Below, piece by piece: positions 1-9,895 of a stretch of 64,000 nucleotides of DNA. The notes beneath the pieces are model-generated. The model saw only the letters and a list, made by a program, of their open reading frames with translations, searched no databases and was not told the origin of the DNA. Position 1 is the stretch's first letter. Each line of letters starts with the position of its first letter. Origin of the DNA: JABMMZ01 sp964438995 (GTDB lineage: Bacteria > Bacteroidota > Bacteroidia > NS11-12g > UBA955). The position numbers were made by a program, and so were the translations under genes. The stretch lies in assembly GCA_964438995.1 (NCBI GenBank), contig CAYTMQ010000005.1, forward strand, positions 153,843-217,842, written 5' to 3'.

Positions 1-2818
1 TTACTTTATATGGGCAGTTGTTTGCACAATATTTAGTACCGATACAACGGTTGTAAGTCATTTGGTTTAAACCTTCAGTACTGTGAGTAGTTGCCAATAC
101 TGGACAAACTGTTTCACATGGAGCTTGACCGCAATGTTGACACATCATTGGTTGGTGAACAACCTTAACGTTTTCCCAATGTGTGAAATCGCCTTTAGCT
201 GTTGCTTCACGCTTGTCTAATGCTTCTAAGCCTTTTTCTTTGGTTACATTTTTACCTTCGTAATCTCTTGCTAAGAACAAATCATCGGTATAGTTGATCA
301 TCTTTCTGTTTTCGAAAGTGAAGTATCTATCGATTCTCATCCAGTGCATTTCTCTTCTTCTTCTTACCTCTGCTCTACCTACAACTGGAACGTTGTTCTC
401 AATGCTACAGCTCACTACACATGCGCTACAACCTGTACATGAGTTCAGGTCGATTGCCATTGCCCAATGATGATTTGGAGCACCATCTTTCTTGTATGCT
501 TTGGTTTCCCAAAGTGTATATAAATGCGGTGCTGCTTTATCGTTGCCAGCATTTGGTTTTTCTTTTATTTGACCTAGAGTAGTTTCTCTTACTAAATCTC
601 TACCCTCAATTGAGTGGTGGGTTTGAGTTTGAGCCAATTCGTAGTGACCGTCAATTTTGGTTACTTTAACACCATTGATAACGTTGTTATAAGTTCCGTT
701 TTGAATTCTTAGGAAAGGAAATGCATTCTTACCGATTGATTCGAATTCACCTTTCTCTCCTACTTTACCTTGTTTACCGTATCCAACAGCCAAACCAACG
801 GTTCCGTTAGATTGACCAGGTTGAACGAATACTGGCATACCGGTTAATGTCACTTTGTCGTAAGAAACGTTTACTAAATCACCATTGCTGATGCCTTCTT
901 TTTCTGCGAAAGCTTTAGGCAATGAAATATAGTTATCCCAAGTTACTTTACTCATTGGATCTGGAGTTTCCTGAATCCAAGGGTTATTGCTCATGCTACC
1001 ATCTTTAACGGCTACGTTTTGGTACAATACCAAATCTAATGCGTCTTTTTTACCAATGGTTGCAGTAAGGTCGCCGATGATAGAATTCAAAGCTACTGCC
1101 ATAGCTGGAACCATTGCTGGCTTAGCTGGAGTAGTGTAAACACCATCATGTAAAGCTTTATTGAACGCTTCATCAGTACTTACACCCATTGCAGCCCATT
1201 TAGACTTGATGTATAAGTAGTAAGAAGAGGCAGATAATTTTTGGTTGTAGATACCTTTGTTAGCGAAAGGATCGTTGGTTGGTTTAGCAACTCCTGCCCA
1301 AGTCAACATTGACTCTTGAGCTTGACGAGTGCTGAACACCGGAGAAATTGTAGGCTGAGACAATTGGAATAAACCAGCTTTAGGCTCAGCATCGTTCCAA
1401 GATTCTAGGTAGTGGTGATCTGGAGCGATGTAGTTACACAAGCTAGCAGTTTCATCTTTTATACCAGAGAAAGACACTGACAATTTCACTTTTTTCAATC
1501 CAGCTTTGATGTCTTCAGAAACTGGTGAAGAGTATACTGGATTGGTATTCCAGAAAATTACAGCAGAGTAAGCACCGTTTTTCAAATCGTTGCCGAATGC
1601 TATCATTTCAGAATCTAAACCTTTGTATTGGTTTGAGTGGTTATCGATATCGATGGTAGTACCGTAGTTGCCTAACATCATGTTGATACCGTTGATGACC
1701 AATTGAATTTTAGGGTCGTTAGAACCAGATACAACTATTGAGTTGCCTTTTTCTTTCCACAATGCTGAAGCTGATTGCTTAATTGCATCACCAGCTAATT
1801 CACCAGATTGAGCCATTGGAAGTTCAGGTTGACCAGCCAATTTAGCGATAGCGTTGTACAATGAAGTTACATAAACTGCTTCGTTAGAAGACTTCATTGG
1901 GAATCTATAATCTGCGTTAGTACCTGTTAAAGACAAGTTACTTTCGAAGATGATGGTTTTTAAAACTTTTCCGTCTTTAGCAATACCGTCAACTTTTCTT
2001 CTGTTAGACCAAGCTTTGGTAAATTCTACTGGAGAAATCCAAGTACCTAAGAAATCTGCAGCGAAACTTACAACAACATTGGCTTTTTCAAAGTTGTATG
2101 ATGGGATTACCTGTTTGCCAAAAGCATCACGGTTAGCCATCAAAATACCACTGTAACTCATTGCATCATAAGTGATGTGGGTTGTAGTAGTGTATTTGGT
2201 TTTGAAATCGGTGATAACAGCTAAAGTAGACGGACTGTGGATGGTACCAGACACGATAGCGATTTTACCACCTGCAGCTTGAATGCTATTAAGTTGGTTA
2301 CCAATTTCAGAATCTAGAGTAGCCCAGTCAGTTTTAGCAGCAGAACCGCCATTCATTTTTACTGGTCCATCAAGACGTTCTGTATCGTATAAACCTAAGA
2401 TAGAAGCTTGACCAGTAGTACAAAGACCACCACCAGAAATTGGAGATAATGTATTGCCATCAACTTTGATTGGACGACCTTCTCTAGTTTTTATTGTGAT
2501 ACCACAACCTGTAGAGCAAGCACCACAAGTTGAGTTATAATAATTTGCAACACCAGGAGTGATTTCTTCCGGTTTTACAAGATAAGGAACAACATTTCTT
2601 ACTGCTGTTGTGTTACAAGCTGCAAGAGAAACTGCTGCTACGCTAAAACCGAAGAATTTCAGGAAATCTCTTCTATTGGCAGATAAGCCAAGATTGTTTT
2701 CACTGAACACTTCATCTAAAGGCAACGCTTCGTTGAATTCATTCTTTTGGGAAGCCAAAAATTCTTTGGTTCTCAATAATTCGTCTTCGCCTTTCCAGTA
2801 TAATTGTTTTTTTGCCAT
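1..2818 (-). CDS. actB: Alternative complex III iron-sulfur subunit ActB (3' end cut by window edge)
   Basis: Subunit of the quinol-oxidising alternative complex III, which passes electrons from quinol towards cytochrome oxidase in place of bc1. About 939 residues are visible and no stop is reached, so the C-terminus lies outside the window. The N-terminus has a Tat-type signal (NRRDFLKFFG, Arg49-Arg50) followed by a lipobox-like LAAC near residue 69. CGACSTGCG at 98-106 begins a molybdopterin-oxidoreductase-like region. The C-terminal ferredoxin-like part shows CTGCSACVVSC, CQHCGQAPCETVC and CIGTKYCANNCP, the cysteine sets of several [4Fe-4S]/[3Fe-4S] clusters. In this family the molybdopterin-like domain is known to lack the cofactor. 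The start is the ATG at 2818, 34 nt after actA on the same strand. The order actA-actB is the conserved start of the act operon, so actC-F probably follow beyond base 1. Confidence 0.93.
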   Translation of the reverse strand, partial: MAKKQLYWKGEDELLRTKEFLASQKNEFNEALPLDEVFSENNLGLSANRRDFLKFFGFSVAAVSLAACNTTAVRNVVPYLVKPEEITPGVANYYNSTCGACSTGCGITIKTREGRPIKVDGNTLSPISGGGLCTTGQASILGLYDTERLDGPVKMNGGSAAKTDWATLDSEIGNQLNSIQAAGGKIAIVSGTIHSPSTLAVITDFKTKYTTTTHITYDAMSYSGILMANRDAFGKQVIPSYNFEKANVVVSFAADFLGTWISPVEFTKAWSNRRKVDGIAKDGKVLKTIIFESNLSLTGTNADYRFPMKSSNEAVYVTSLYNAIAKLAGQPELPMAQSGELAGDAIKQSASALWKEKGNSIVVSGSNDPKIQLVINGINMMLGNYGTTIDIDNHSNQYKGLDSEMIAFGNDLKNGAYSAVIFWNTNPVYSSPVSEDIKAGLKKVKLSVSFSGIKDETASLCNYIAPDHHYLESWNDAEPKAGLFQLSQPTISPVFSTRQAQESMLTWAGVAKPTNDPFANKGIYNQKLSASSYYLYIKSKWAAMGVSTDEAFNKALHDGVYTTPAKPAMVPAMAVALNSIIGDLTATIGKKDALDLVLYQNVAVKDGSMSNNPWIQETPDPMSKVTWDNYISLPKAFAEKEGISNGDLVNVSYDKVTLTGMPVFVQPGQSNGTVGLAVGYGKQGKVGEKGEFESIGKNAFPFLRIQNGTYNNVINGVKVTKIDGHYELAQTQTHHSIEGRDLVRETTLGQIKEKPNAGNDKAAPHLYTLWETKAYKKDGAPNHHWAMAIDLNSCTGCSACVVSCSIENNVPVVGRAEVRRRREMHWMRIDRYFTFENRKMINYTDDLFLARDYEGKNVTKEKGLEALDKREATAKGDFTHWENVKVVHQPMMCQHCGQAPCETVCPVLATTHSTEGLNQMTYNRCIGTKYCANNCPYKV

Positions 2819-2852
2819 TGTTATAATTAGCCTTTATATTGTATGTGTTAGA

Positions 2853-4178
2853 TTAATAGTGACATTTTGAACATTCCAATCCACCGTTTTGAGCAGGTGA
2901 AATGCTGATTTTTCCATCTTTAGTAAAGTACTTGCTGTATTCAGAATTTTTGTTTCCTTTTTCAGCTTTGATTTTAGCATGTAATTTCTCGTAGTATGGA
3001 TTGTTTTCTACGTCGATTTGTCTTTCTCTGTGACAGTTGATACACCATCCCATTTGAAGAGTAGAGTACTGTTGTACTACTTCCATCTCTTGGATTGGTC
3101 CGTGACATTGTTGACATGCTAATCCAGCGCCTTTTACGTGCATTGAGTGGTTAAAGAACGCATGATCTGGCAAGTTGTGAATTCTAATCCAACGAATTGG
3201 TTTAGGATTGTCGCCATATTTAGCAGTTTCAGCGTCGTAATCCATAGCAGCATATAGCTTCTTGATTTCTGGAGAAACTTCGCCATTGTATTTGTCTCTT
3301 AATTGAACAGCTTTGTGACAGTTCATACAAGTATTCAAACTTGGTACAGAAGCTTGTTTTGATTTCTCAGCAGTTGAGTGACAGTATTTACAATCGATTT
3401 GCAATTCACCAGCATGCAATTTGTGAGAATATTTGATAGGTTGTTCTGGAGCGTATCCTTGTTGAACAGCAACTTCAGTAACACCAAAATAGAAACCGTA
3501 AGTAGCCAAACACAAAATCACAAAAGTACCTATTGCCATTTTGAAGATGGTAGGATTGATGCGCTTTTTCAAAGCAAGCATTTTTTCGCTTGGCTGAGCA
3601 GCTGCTTCAGTTTCACCTGACATCTCTTGGTAAGATGCTTTCAACGAATTCTTGGTTCTGCGTAAGATGTACAACACAACCATTAGAATCACGATTAAGA
3701 ACAACAAGATGTACAATGTTGTATCGCTGTAGAAACTGGTTTTTGTTCCTCCAACTTTATCGATAGGACCAGTAGGAACTGGTGTTGTATATTCTTTAAA
3801 GTAAGAAATGATGGTTTTAACTTGATCTTCAGAAAGGGTTTCGAAGTTGTTCATCACAACTTTGTTGTACTCATTGAAAACTGCAATAGCGTCTTTATCG
3901 CCACTAGCTCTTAATTTTTCGTTGTTTCTAATCCATTTTAACAACCATTCTTCACTTCTTCTTGTGTGAACTCCTTTAAGAGCTGGACCGGTAGTAACAC
4001 GTTCCATATCGTGACAAGAAGTACAATTGGCTTTGAATAGTTTTTCTCCTTCTACTGCTTGAGCAGATTTCTCTGCTGCTAAACCACTAAATGCAAAGAT
4101 AGAGAGGTTGAGTAAGGTTGCAATGGTAAAAGCTACGGCTCTTACTTTCAGATTTCTTTTTGTTAGGTGTTTAACCAT
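2853..4178 (-). CDS. actA: Alternative complex III multihaem cytochrome c subunit ActA
   Basis: Membrane-anchored multihaem c-type cytochrome of alternative complex III. I count six CXXCH haem-binding motifs: CTSCH near residue 52 in an N-terminal mono-haem cytochrome c domain, then CKYCH, CMNCH, CQQCH, CINCH and the near-terminal CSKCH. The mono-haem domain is joined to the pentahaem part by two hydrophobic segments (about residues 155-177 and 210-232). Pentahaem ActA is the classical form; the extra N-terminal domain is what I see here. The ATG at 4178 (MVKHLTKRN) is preferred over an upstream in-frame TTG at 4202 because it gives a compact signal sequence. A TATATTTG promoter-like element lies at 4217-4224 on this strand. 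It heads the operon with actB. Confidence 0.92.
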   Translation of the reverse strand: MVKHLTKRNLKVRAVAFTIATLLNLSIFAFSGLAAEKSAQAVEGEKLFKANCTSCHDMERVTTGPALKGVHTRRSEEWLLKWIRNNEKLRASGDKDAIAVFNEYNKVVMNNFETLSEDQVKTIISYFKEYTTPVPTGPIDKVGGTKTSFYSDTTLYILLFLIVILMVVLYILRRTKNSLKASYQEMSGETEAAAQPSEKMLALKKRINPTIFKMAIGTFVILCLATYGFYFGVTEVAVQQGYAPEQPIKYSHKLHAGELQIDCKYCHSTAEKSKQASVPSLNTCMNCHKAVQLRDKYNGEVSPEIKKLYAAMDYDAETAKYGDNPKPIRWIRIHNLPDHAFFNHSMHVKGAGLACQQCHGPIQEMEVVQQYSTLQMGWCINCHRERQIDVENNPYYEKLHAKIKAEKGNKNSEYSKYFTKDGKISISPAQNGGLECSKCHY

Positions 4179-4363
4179 GTGTTTATGACTGAAAAATGAC
4201 AATACTAATTAGTCCGCAAATATATTGAGATATATTGCAATGTAAAAAGTATTTATTAACAAATATTTTAATTTAGAATTGTTCTACTCAAATTTTACAA
4301 CTATTTGATAACGTTATTGTTACATAAATGTGTTTTAAATTGATTTTAGGCATTCATCAACAA

Positions 4364-5266
4364 TCAATTTATGACAATTTTCTCTGTGAAAATCTGATTT
4401 TCTACAGAAATTGTTACAACATATGCTCCCGAACTCAAAGCAGGCACAATGGTTTTTGCCTGATTAACGTCATCATAATTGTATGATGCTACTGCTCTTC
4501 CTGTAAGGTCAAATACTTCCATTTTTACACTTGATTTTGAAGTTATTACAAACCCATTGTCCACTTGTCTGAAGCTATAAGGTAGTATAATATTTGAATG
4601 AATACTTGACCAGTTTGAAGGCGATAATTTGTAAATCTGTCCGTTCACAGGATAGCTTGGAATTCCATTAAATGCACCTGCATTTAATACCCTTACCAAA
4701 CTTGGATTTGCAGCAGTGCTGTCGATAGCGTAATACGGACTGTTGTCTTCATCAATTAGACCTATAAAAAATTCTGTGTAATTAGGATCTGTAATAGAAC
4801 TTGGTCCAAAACGATACTCAATAGAATTGTCACTTTCGTACAACCAAATTTGATTGTTCAAATAGTAATCAAAGGTTGTATCGCTGTTAAATTCTCTGAT
4901 ATTTTTGTATTCTACTTTTACTATTCTGTTAGGTGGATTGCCGATAATATCGAATTTAATTGGCGACTTAGAATAATCCATTCCTTCAGGCATAAATTCG
5001 TCAGTACCATAGAAGATATAATCAACTCCGGTATCTGTAAAAAACACACCATCATACGTGATTTTTAAATTGTTGTATGGATGATCAAAGAATCTGAAAG
5101 AAAAAGGCAATGTTACAGTAAAGGAAGAATCCCATGCTGAGTAAGTCACATCTGTTCCAGTAGACAAGGCATTGTATGTGCCTGTGCTATGTGTGAGTTT
5201 GTATAACATCTGTGCATTTAAATTGATGGTAAATGCTAAACCTAAAAAGAGTAGATATTTTTTCAT
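4364..5266 (-). CDS. Secreted T9SS type A cargo protein, function unknown
   Basis: A 300-residue exported protein of unknown function. It has a clear signal peptide (MKKYLLFLGLAFTINLNAQ). The last 75 or so residues form a type A T9SS sorting domain: the block KMEVFDLTGRAVASYNY, a G-x-Y-V-V strand and a terminal EKIVIN. The central region is Asp-, Tyr- and Phe-rich and looks like beta-sandwich sequence (for example YSAWDSSFTVTLPFSFRFF and IWLYESDNSIEYRFG), common in secreted Bacteroidota proteins of unknown binding partner. It stands alone: the act operon is downstream on the same strand after a 160 nt gap, and a lipoprotein gene diverges upstream. Secretion is well supported; the role is not known. 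Confidence 0.85.
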   Translation of the reverse strand: MKKYLLFLGLAFTINLNAQMLYKLTHSTGTYNALSTGTDVTYSAWDSSFTVTLPFSFRFFDHPYNNLKITYDGVFFTDTGVDYIFYGTDEFMPEGMDYSKSPIKFDIIGNPPNRIVKVEYKNIREFNSDTTFDYYLNNQIWLYESDNSIEYRFGPSSITDPNYTEFFIGLIDEDNSPYYAIDSTAANPSLVRVLNAGAFNGIPSYPVNGQIYKLSPSNWSSIHSNIILPYSFRQVDNGFVITSKSSVKMEVFDLTGRAVASYNYDDVNQAKTIVPALSSGAYVVTISVENQIFTEKIVIN

Positions 5267-5457
5267 ATTAATTTTACTTGATTACGCAATATTAATAATA
5301 AATTTAGATTTGATTCCTTATTTGCAAATAATAGTATAGACATTTTATTGCCACTTTTAAAGAATTTCCTATTTTTGAATAAATTAAAAACCTAAAACAT
5401 GCTTACACCTACACCTATTCAAAAAGTGTTAAAAAATTAAAACCATTTACTTTTTTT

Positions 5458-6057
5458 ATGAAAATACATCTATCTACATGCATTCTTTTAGGCATTTTTT
5501 TAAGCCATATTATGGCATGTAAACCTAAAAAACTATCCAATTCCAATGATGATTTCACTCAAACAACAACCTATCGCTCTAGAGGTGATTTAAATAAAAG
5601 TATTGAAGAAAAGTTCAATTCAGGTTATGAAAAGTACCAAAAAGATAGTACAAAATACATCATCAAACACCACAATAAAGATACCCAAGCTTATTCTAAT
5701 ACTATTAACATTGCAATAAAAGTCAATTCGTTTCATTATAATCATTTAAAAATTAAAGACGTTCAAACAAAATTTGTAGACTTGGATAAAGAAACTGGCT
5801 TGATAAACTTTAATGACATAATGGGTTTCAAATTTTACCGCTTTATCTCTGATGAATATGGCAAAACTTATAACTATATAAAGTACGACATATTTCTAAA
5901 TCAAAATGGTTATTGGGTGCGTATTGGTGAGAACCCTTATCAACTTGTTGTCCCGCTTAAAAAAGAAGCTGCCGACAGCGGTAATTACCTATATTCTGTA
6001 AGTACTGCATCTGACATTGAAAATTACGATTACAATATTGGATACTTTGAAAAGTAA
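5458..6057 (+). CDS. Putative lipoprotein, unknown function
   Basis: A 199-residue protein that I do not recognise. The N-terminus MKIHLSTCILLGIFLSHIMAC is a lipoprotein signal with the lipidated Cys at 21, followed by a Lys/Asn-rich linker. The rest is a single soluble domain rich in Lys, Tyr and Asn with alternating beta-type stretches. The start is the ATG directly after a T-rich leader. Its TAA (6055-6057) directly abuts the TAG (6058-6060) of the convergent neighbour, with no spacer. Probably anchored in the periplasm or outer membrane. Confidence 0.75.
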   Translation: MKIHLSTCILLGIFLSHIMACKPKKLSNSNDDFTQTTTYRSRGDLNKSIEEKFNSGYEKYQKDSTKYIIKHHNKDTQAYSNTINIAIKVNSFHYNHLKIKDVQTKFVDLDKETGLINFNDIMGFKFYRFISDEYGKTYNYIKYDIFLNQNGYWVRIGENPYQLVVPLKKEAADSGNYLYSVSTASDIENYDYNIGYFEK

Positions 6058-9000
6058 CTATCGCATAACAGTAACTGTACCTTTCTGTGTATAGAATCTG
6101 TTGTCCCAACCTTTGTAAGTAACAATCCAGATATAGACATCATTACCTGCAATTTTATCTCTGGTAGTGCCGTCCCACTGTGTGCCTTTGAAATCATTGT
6201 CCCAAACTTTTTCACCCCAACGATTAAAGACTTGCATTCTAAAATCTTTTACGAAAGCATGTGATACTCCCCAAACATCATTGGTATAATCGTCGTTTGG
6301 AGAAAAGGCATTTGGCACAAATACCATTGGTGGTTGAATCAATCTTATTTGATTAGAATAACTGATTGCATCATATCCTTGCAAACTATCGTTCAGTCCT
6401 TCGTGAGCTTTTACCACATAGTAATAGGCTCCCCACCATAAATCCAAATCGTCGTCGTGGTGGGTTCTTAGTAAATTTGTGTTGACTAAGTTTCTCAGGG
6501 TACCAGTATCTACCCTTCTTTCAAGTTCGTAATTTCTTACCCCTCCTACCCAATCTCTGTAGGGTGTCCAATCTAAGTCAAAATAGAGATGACCAACTTT
6601 TCCTGTTAATACGATGTTACAAGCTTCATTGCTAGGCAAACTAACATGCCCACATTTATCATTGATACCAACTTTATAACAGTAACTCTTAGCTGCAACA
6701 TTGACATTAAAGTCGGTGAAACTTGTATCATTCAAGCCATAAATGGTTTTAATTTTTCTAAATCCTATAGATTCACCGTTGACGTTATCAGCTCTATAAA
6801 TATCGTAACTTTCGAAATCTTCTTCTTTACTAGGGAACCAATTGACATTTACGCCTCTATTTTCAAAAACAGTTGCGTAGGTTAAGTATGTTGAATCTAT
6901 TGGTGTATTGAACTCCTTGGTTGTATTAATTCTAACACCTGCATCGTATGCTTTACCACAAATATTATAGCCAACCATATAGTAAGCTAAGTTGACTTCT
7001 CTAGCGTCAAAACTTGGTTTGTCTTTGAAAGAACCCGCATTGGTCGTCCACAAAGTGTCTAATACTTTTACAGAACCATTTGGATTGATTCTATTCAATA
7101 ACACATAATTGAAGAACTTATTTCTATCGAATTGTTTCCAAGTTAATTTAAGTGAGCCATCTTCGTTAAAGTTGAGGCAGAATGTCTCTGGTGTCACAGT
7201 TAATGGCGGATCTTTCACCACAATTTTGATGACAGATTCGTTGCTGTCTTGGGTTGGACACCCTTGGTCGTATACTTTTACTTTTAGTCTTATGGTATCT
7301 CTACCGGCATGCATACAGTTAGGGTGAAACACAATGTTGGCACGAATGGTATTTTTACCAGGTGTGTTTAATTTTGTGATGCTGCTGATAAATGGCAATG
7401 GACGAGGGAAAGATTTATCTCTCATAAAATCACCATCAAGTACGATTCTCAAACTATCTGTTAAATCCAAATCGGATACTTCTATATTAAAGTTCAAAGT
7501 ATCAGTTGCCATCACAACAAACAATGAATCTCTTGAAATTGGTTTTCTATTCAAATTTTCGAAATCAAATTTGAATAAGGCATTGTTACAATTATCTGAG
7601 TTGTTTCTATTGCTCCAAACTCCTGGCGTGGTAGGGAACAAGCTTTGACCTCCGCATCCAGCACAAACAGATTGATACACCACACCTTTTTTGTCGAATC
7701 GACTGGTACCTCCATCAACGTGTTCATGCGCTTGCTGAGTAAATGAACTTTTTCCACCTATGAAAGTGGCATATTGCAATTCACTAAAGCTCTTGCTAAA
7801 TACAGCTAAATAAAAATCGTCACCATCTGTTGTTTTTTGAAAAGCATCAGTGGTAACCGCCATTCCACTGGTTCCACCTCCTAAAAATCCACCTAAGTCT
7901 GTACCTCCCCAACCTGCTATAAAAATGCGTTCGCATTCATCAATTAAAAATGCCGTTGGCGAAATATCAGGTCTCATTTTAGCTGATTTACCAAAAGTAG
8001 TTTCTAATTCGACAACAGTACAATTTAAATTAAATTTCTTAATGAACATTCTTGAATTAGGAATACCATAGACTCCTGAACTCATATTATGAGAACCTTC
8101 AGATTGTCCGTAAACAAAAGGCTTCCCGTATTTATCTACTTTAACAAAATAAGATTGATCGTATGCCCCAGTACCAATAAATGTGCAAGCTGTAACACTC
8201 AAGGAGTTTAAATCCATACGCAAAAGAAAACCATCTGCTCTGCCGCCATTGTTGGTGTTTCTTAATCCAGGTGCAGAGTATCCGAAACTATTTGAGGTTG
8301 TACCACCAGTGACATATATATCGCTGTGAGTACCAAGGTCCATTCCATATGCTGCATCATCATCACTGCCACCTATAAAAGTTGAAAACAACATGGTAGA
8401 TAAATCTGGGGTCAATGCGAATAAACAACCATCTTGACCACCACCATGAGTCATATCAAACCCATTTAAAACAGGGAAATTGCTTGAGGTTGTTGTTGAA
8501 GCAACAAACACATTATCGTTGGTATCAACTATGATTTCACCTCTAAAATCGTCGGCATAATTGTATAAAAGCGGACTTACATCGTTGGTTGCTCTGTCGC
8601 CGTTTAGACCGTCAAAGCCACTACCTCCAACAAAAGTCCCACCTAATAATTGGGTACCGTCTTCAGAAAATTTAACAATAAAAATATCAGACCTACCGTT
8701 GAAAGTTGGGTCAAATGAAGGCGCTATTCCAATAGGAAAATCTGAAGATTTGGTAGTACCCATCACCAATAAATTATCGTCAGAATCAACAATCATACTA
8801 TGAGGTTGATCGTTGCTTACAGAGCCTCCTAAATAAGTTGAAAAATGTAAAGTTTTACCATCTTTGGCATAGACAGTAATGCCACAATCTCTGGCGACAT
8901 AACCAATACTTCTGTTTTCAATATTGCCACCAGCCCAATCAATTTGAACAGCTCCAGCAGTAGTTGGAAAACCAAAGTTAAACACCGTTCCACCAGCAAT

Positions 9001-9789
9001 ACCCCGTCCTTTAGAATCGAAAGTGGCGGTATAGCCAAAATTATCTCCGGTAGAACCAGAAAATGTCGAAAAAACCAAAACTGGGTCGATGATAATGGTG
9101 TTCTTTGTACTGCGTTTTGAATCTATATCAAAGCTTAAAATATTGCCATCAAGCTTGTATGCAGAAGGCAAAGTAGTGTTTGAAGTACCTTTTTGTTCAA
9201 ATACTATAGGTTTCAATTCAGACATGAAACCGAATCTGGTTTTCACTTTTAGCTCTCCATTTTTTAAATAGATGGAATCATAACCATCGTATTGCAATTG
9301 AATTTTACTGATATCCCCACCTGGCCTTACAATGAAGTTGTATTTCAATCCAGCTGAGCTCTGAAAAAGTTCAAAATCGATGTTATTGTAAATATTAGAG
9401 ATGTAAAGTTTCTTATAACTTTTTACTTTGGATTTCCATTTTGAGGGAATGTTTCCAATGTAATAGTTGGCATAATCAGAATACTCATCTATACCTGAAT
9501 ACACTGCAGTAGGATTCGAGTTTAAGAACTTCACCTTAATGACATGAGCGTCTAATGTAGAATCGAATTGATGATTGTGTTGGGCTTCTGTTAATTGGTG
9601 AGAATTATAAAACAGATAGGTGAGTTCGCCCTTTGATACAAAGAACTTTGTTGAATGTAATTCCGACTTGAAAAGCACTTCTTCTTCCCACTGCCCAAGA
9701 TTGGGTGTAATTCTAAACTGAGCATTTGCAACAGAAAAAACTGCTACAAAGCTCATTAACAGGAGATAATATCTTGTTCTATTGTTCAA
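6058..9789 (-). CDS. Large secreted SBBP-repeat protein with T9SS type B sorting domain
   Basis: A 1243-residue exported protein. The signal peptide is MNNRTRYYLLLMSFVAVFSVANAQ. Residues about 25-235 resemble the N-terminal domain that usually precedes SBBP (beta-propeller) repeats. About 240-720 contain repeated TFIGGS/YLGGS blades (for example FSTYLGGS, GTFVGGSG, FSTFIGGS, YATFIGGK). Fibronectin-like modules follow. The final 90 residues (VFVPNAFSPN, VFNRWGEKVW, GTVTVMR) form the 'gliding motility-associated' type B CTD. The family is surface-exposed or adhesin-like, but no ligand can be inferred. No ATG lies at the expected position. A TTG at 9789 is the first possible start after an in-frame stop and gives a normal signal peptide, while the next ATG (9756) would cut it. 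A TATATTTG element sits only 8 nt upstream (9798-9805). Confidence 0.87.
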   Translation of the reverse strand: MNNRTRYYLLLMSFVAVFSVANAQFRITPNLGQWEEEVLFKSELHSTKFFVSKGELTYLFYNSHQLTEAQHNHQFDSTLDAHVIKVKFLNSNPTAVYSGIDEYSDYANYYIGNIPSKWKSKVKSYKKLYISNIYNNIDFELFQSSAGLKYNFIVRPGGDISKIQLQYDGYDSIYLKNGELKVKTRFGFMSELKPIVFEQKGTSNTTLPSAYKLDGNILSFDIDSKRSTKNTIIIDPVLVFSTFSGSTGDNFGYTATFDSKGRGIAGGTVFNFGFPTTAGAVQIDWAGGNIENRSIGYVARDCGITVYAKDGKTLHFSTYLGGSVSNDQPHSMIVDSDDNLLVMGTTKSSDFPIGIAPSFDPTFNGRSDIFIVKFSEDGTQLLGGTFVGGSGFDGLNGDRATNDVSPLLYNYADDFRGEIIVDTNDNVFVASTTTSSNFPVLNGFDMTHGGGQDGCLFALTPDLSTMLFSTFIGGSDDDAAYGMDLGTHSDIYVTGGTTSNSFGYSAPGLRNTNNGGRADGFLLRMDLNSLSVTACTFIGTGAYDQSYFVKVDKYGKPFVYGQSEGSHNMSSGVYGIPNSRMFIKKFNLNCTVVELETTFGKSAKMRPDISPTAFLIDECERIFIAGWGGTDLGGFLGGGTSGMAVTTDAFQKTTDGDDFYLAVFSKSFSELQYATFIGGKSSFTQQAHEHVDGGTSRFDKKGVVYQSVCAGCGGQSLFPTTPGVWSNRNNSDNCNNALFKFDFENLNRKPISRDSLFVVMATDTLNFNIEVSDLDLTDSLRIVLDGDFMRDKSFPRPLPFISSITKLNTPGKNTIRANIVFHPNCMHAGRDTIRLKVKVYDQGCPTQDSNESVIKIVVKDPPLTVTPETFCLNFNEDGSLKLTWKQFDRNKFFNYVLLNRINPNGSVKVLDTLWTTNAGSFKDKPSFDAREVNLAYYMVGYNICGKAYDAGVRINTTKEFNTPIDSTYLTYATVFENRGVNVNWFPSKEEDFESYDIYRADNVNGESIGFRKIKTIYGLNDTSFTDFNVNVAAKSYCYKVGINDKCGHVSLPSNEACNIVLTGKVGHLYFDLDWTPYRDWVGGVRNYELERRVDTGTLRNLVNTNLLRTHHDDDLDLWWGAYYYVVKAHEGLNDSLQGYDAISYSNQIRLIQPPMVFVPNAFSPNDDYTNDVWGVSHAFVKDFRMQVFNRWGEKVWDNDFKGTQWDGTTRDKIAGNDVYIWIVTYKGWDNRFYTQKGTVTVMR

Positions 9790-9879
9790 AAACTACTCAA
9801 ATATACGAATTTAAATTCAATCCTAAGTATTAGACGTATAAGCCTCTCAAAATGTTGCATTTTATCTTAAAAAAGAAGC

Positions 9880-9887
9880 TAATTTTG
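9880..9887 (+). promoter_or_regulatory. Promoter -7 element for fmt
   Basis: TAATTTTG matches the Bacteroidota -7 consensus TAnnTTTG and ends 8 nt before the fmt ATG. A weak -33 match (GTTG, 9854-9857) lies 22 nt upstream. It would give a leader of only a few nucleotides. Confidence 0.45.
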
Positions 9888-9895
9888 TGCCATTG

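Noticed and set aside
1950..2156. Short plus-strand frames opposite actB and actA
   Set aside because: They are antisense to clearly coding sequence, with low-complexity Ser/Leu-rich products typical of shadow frames.
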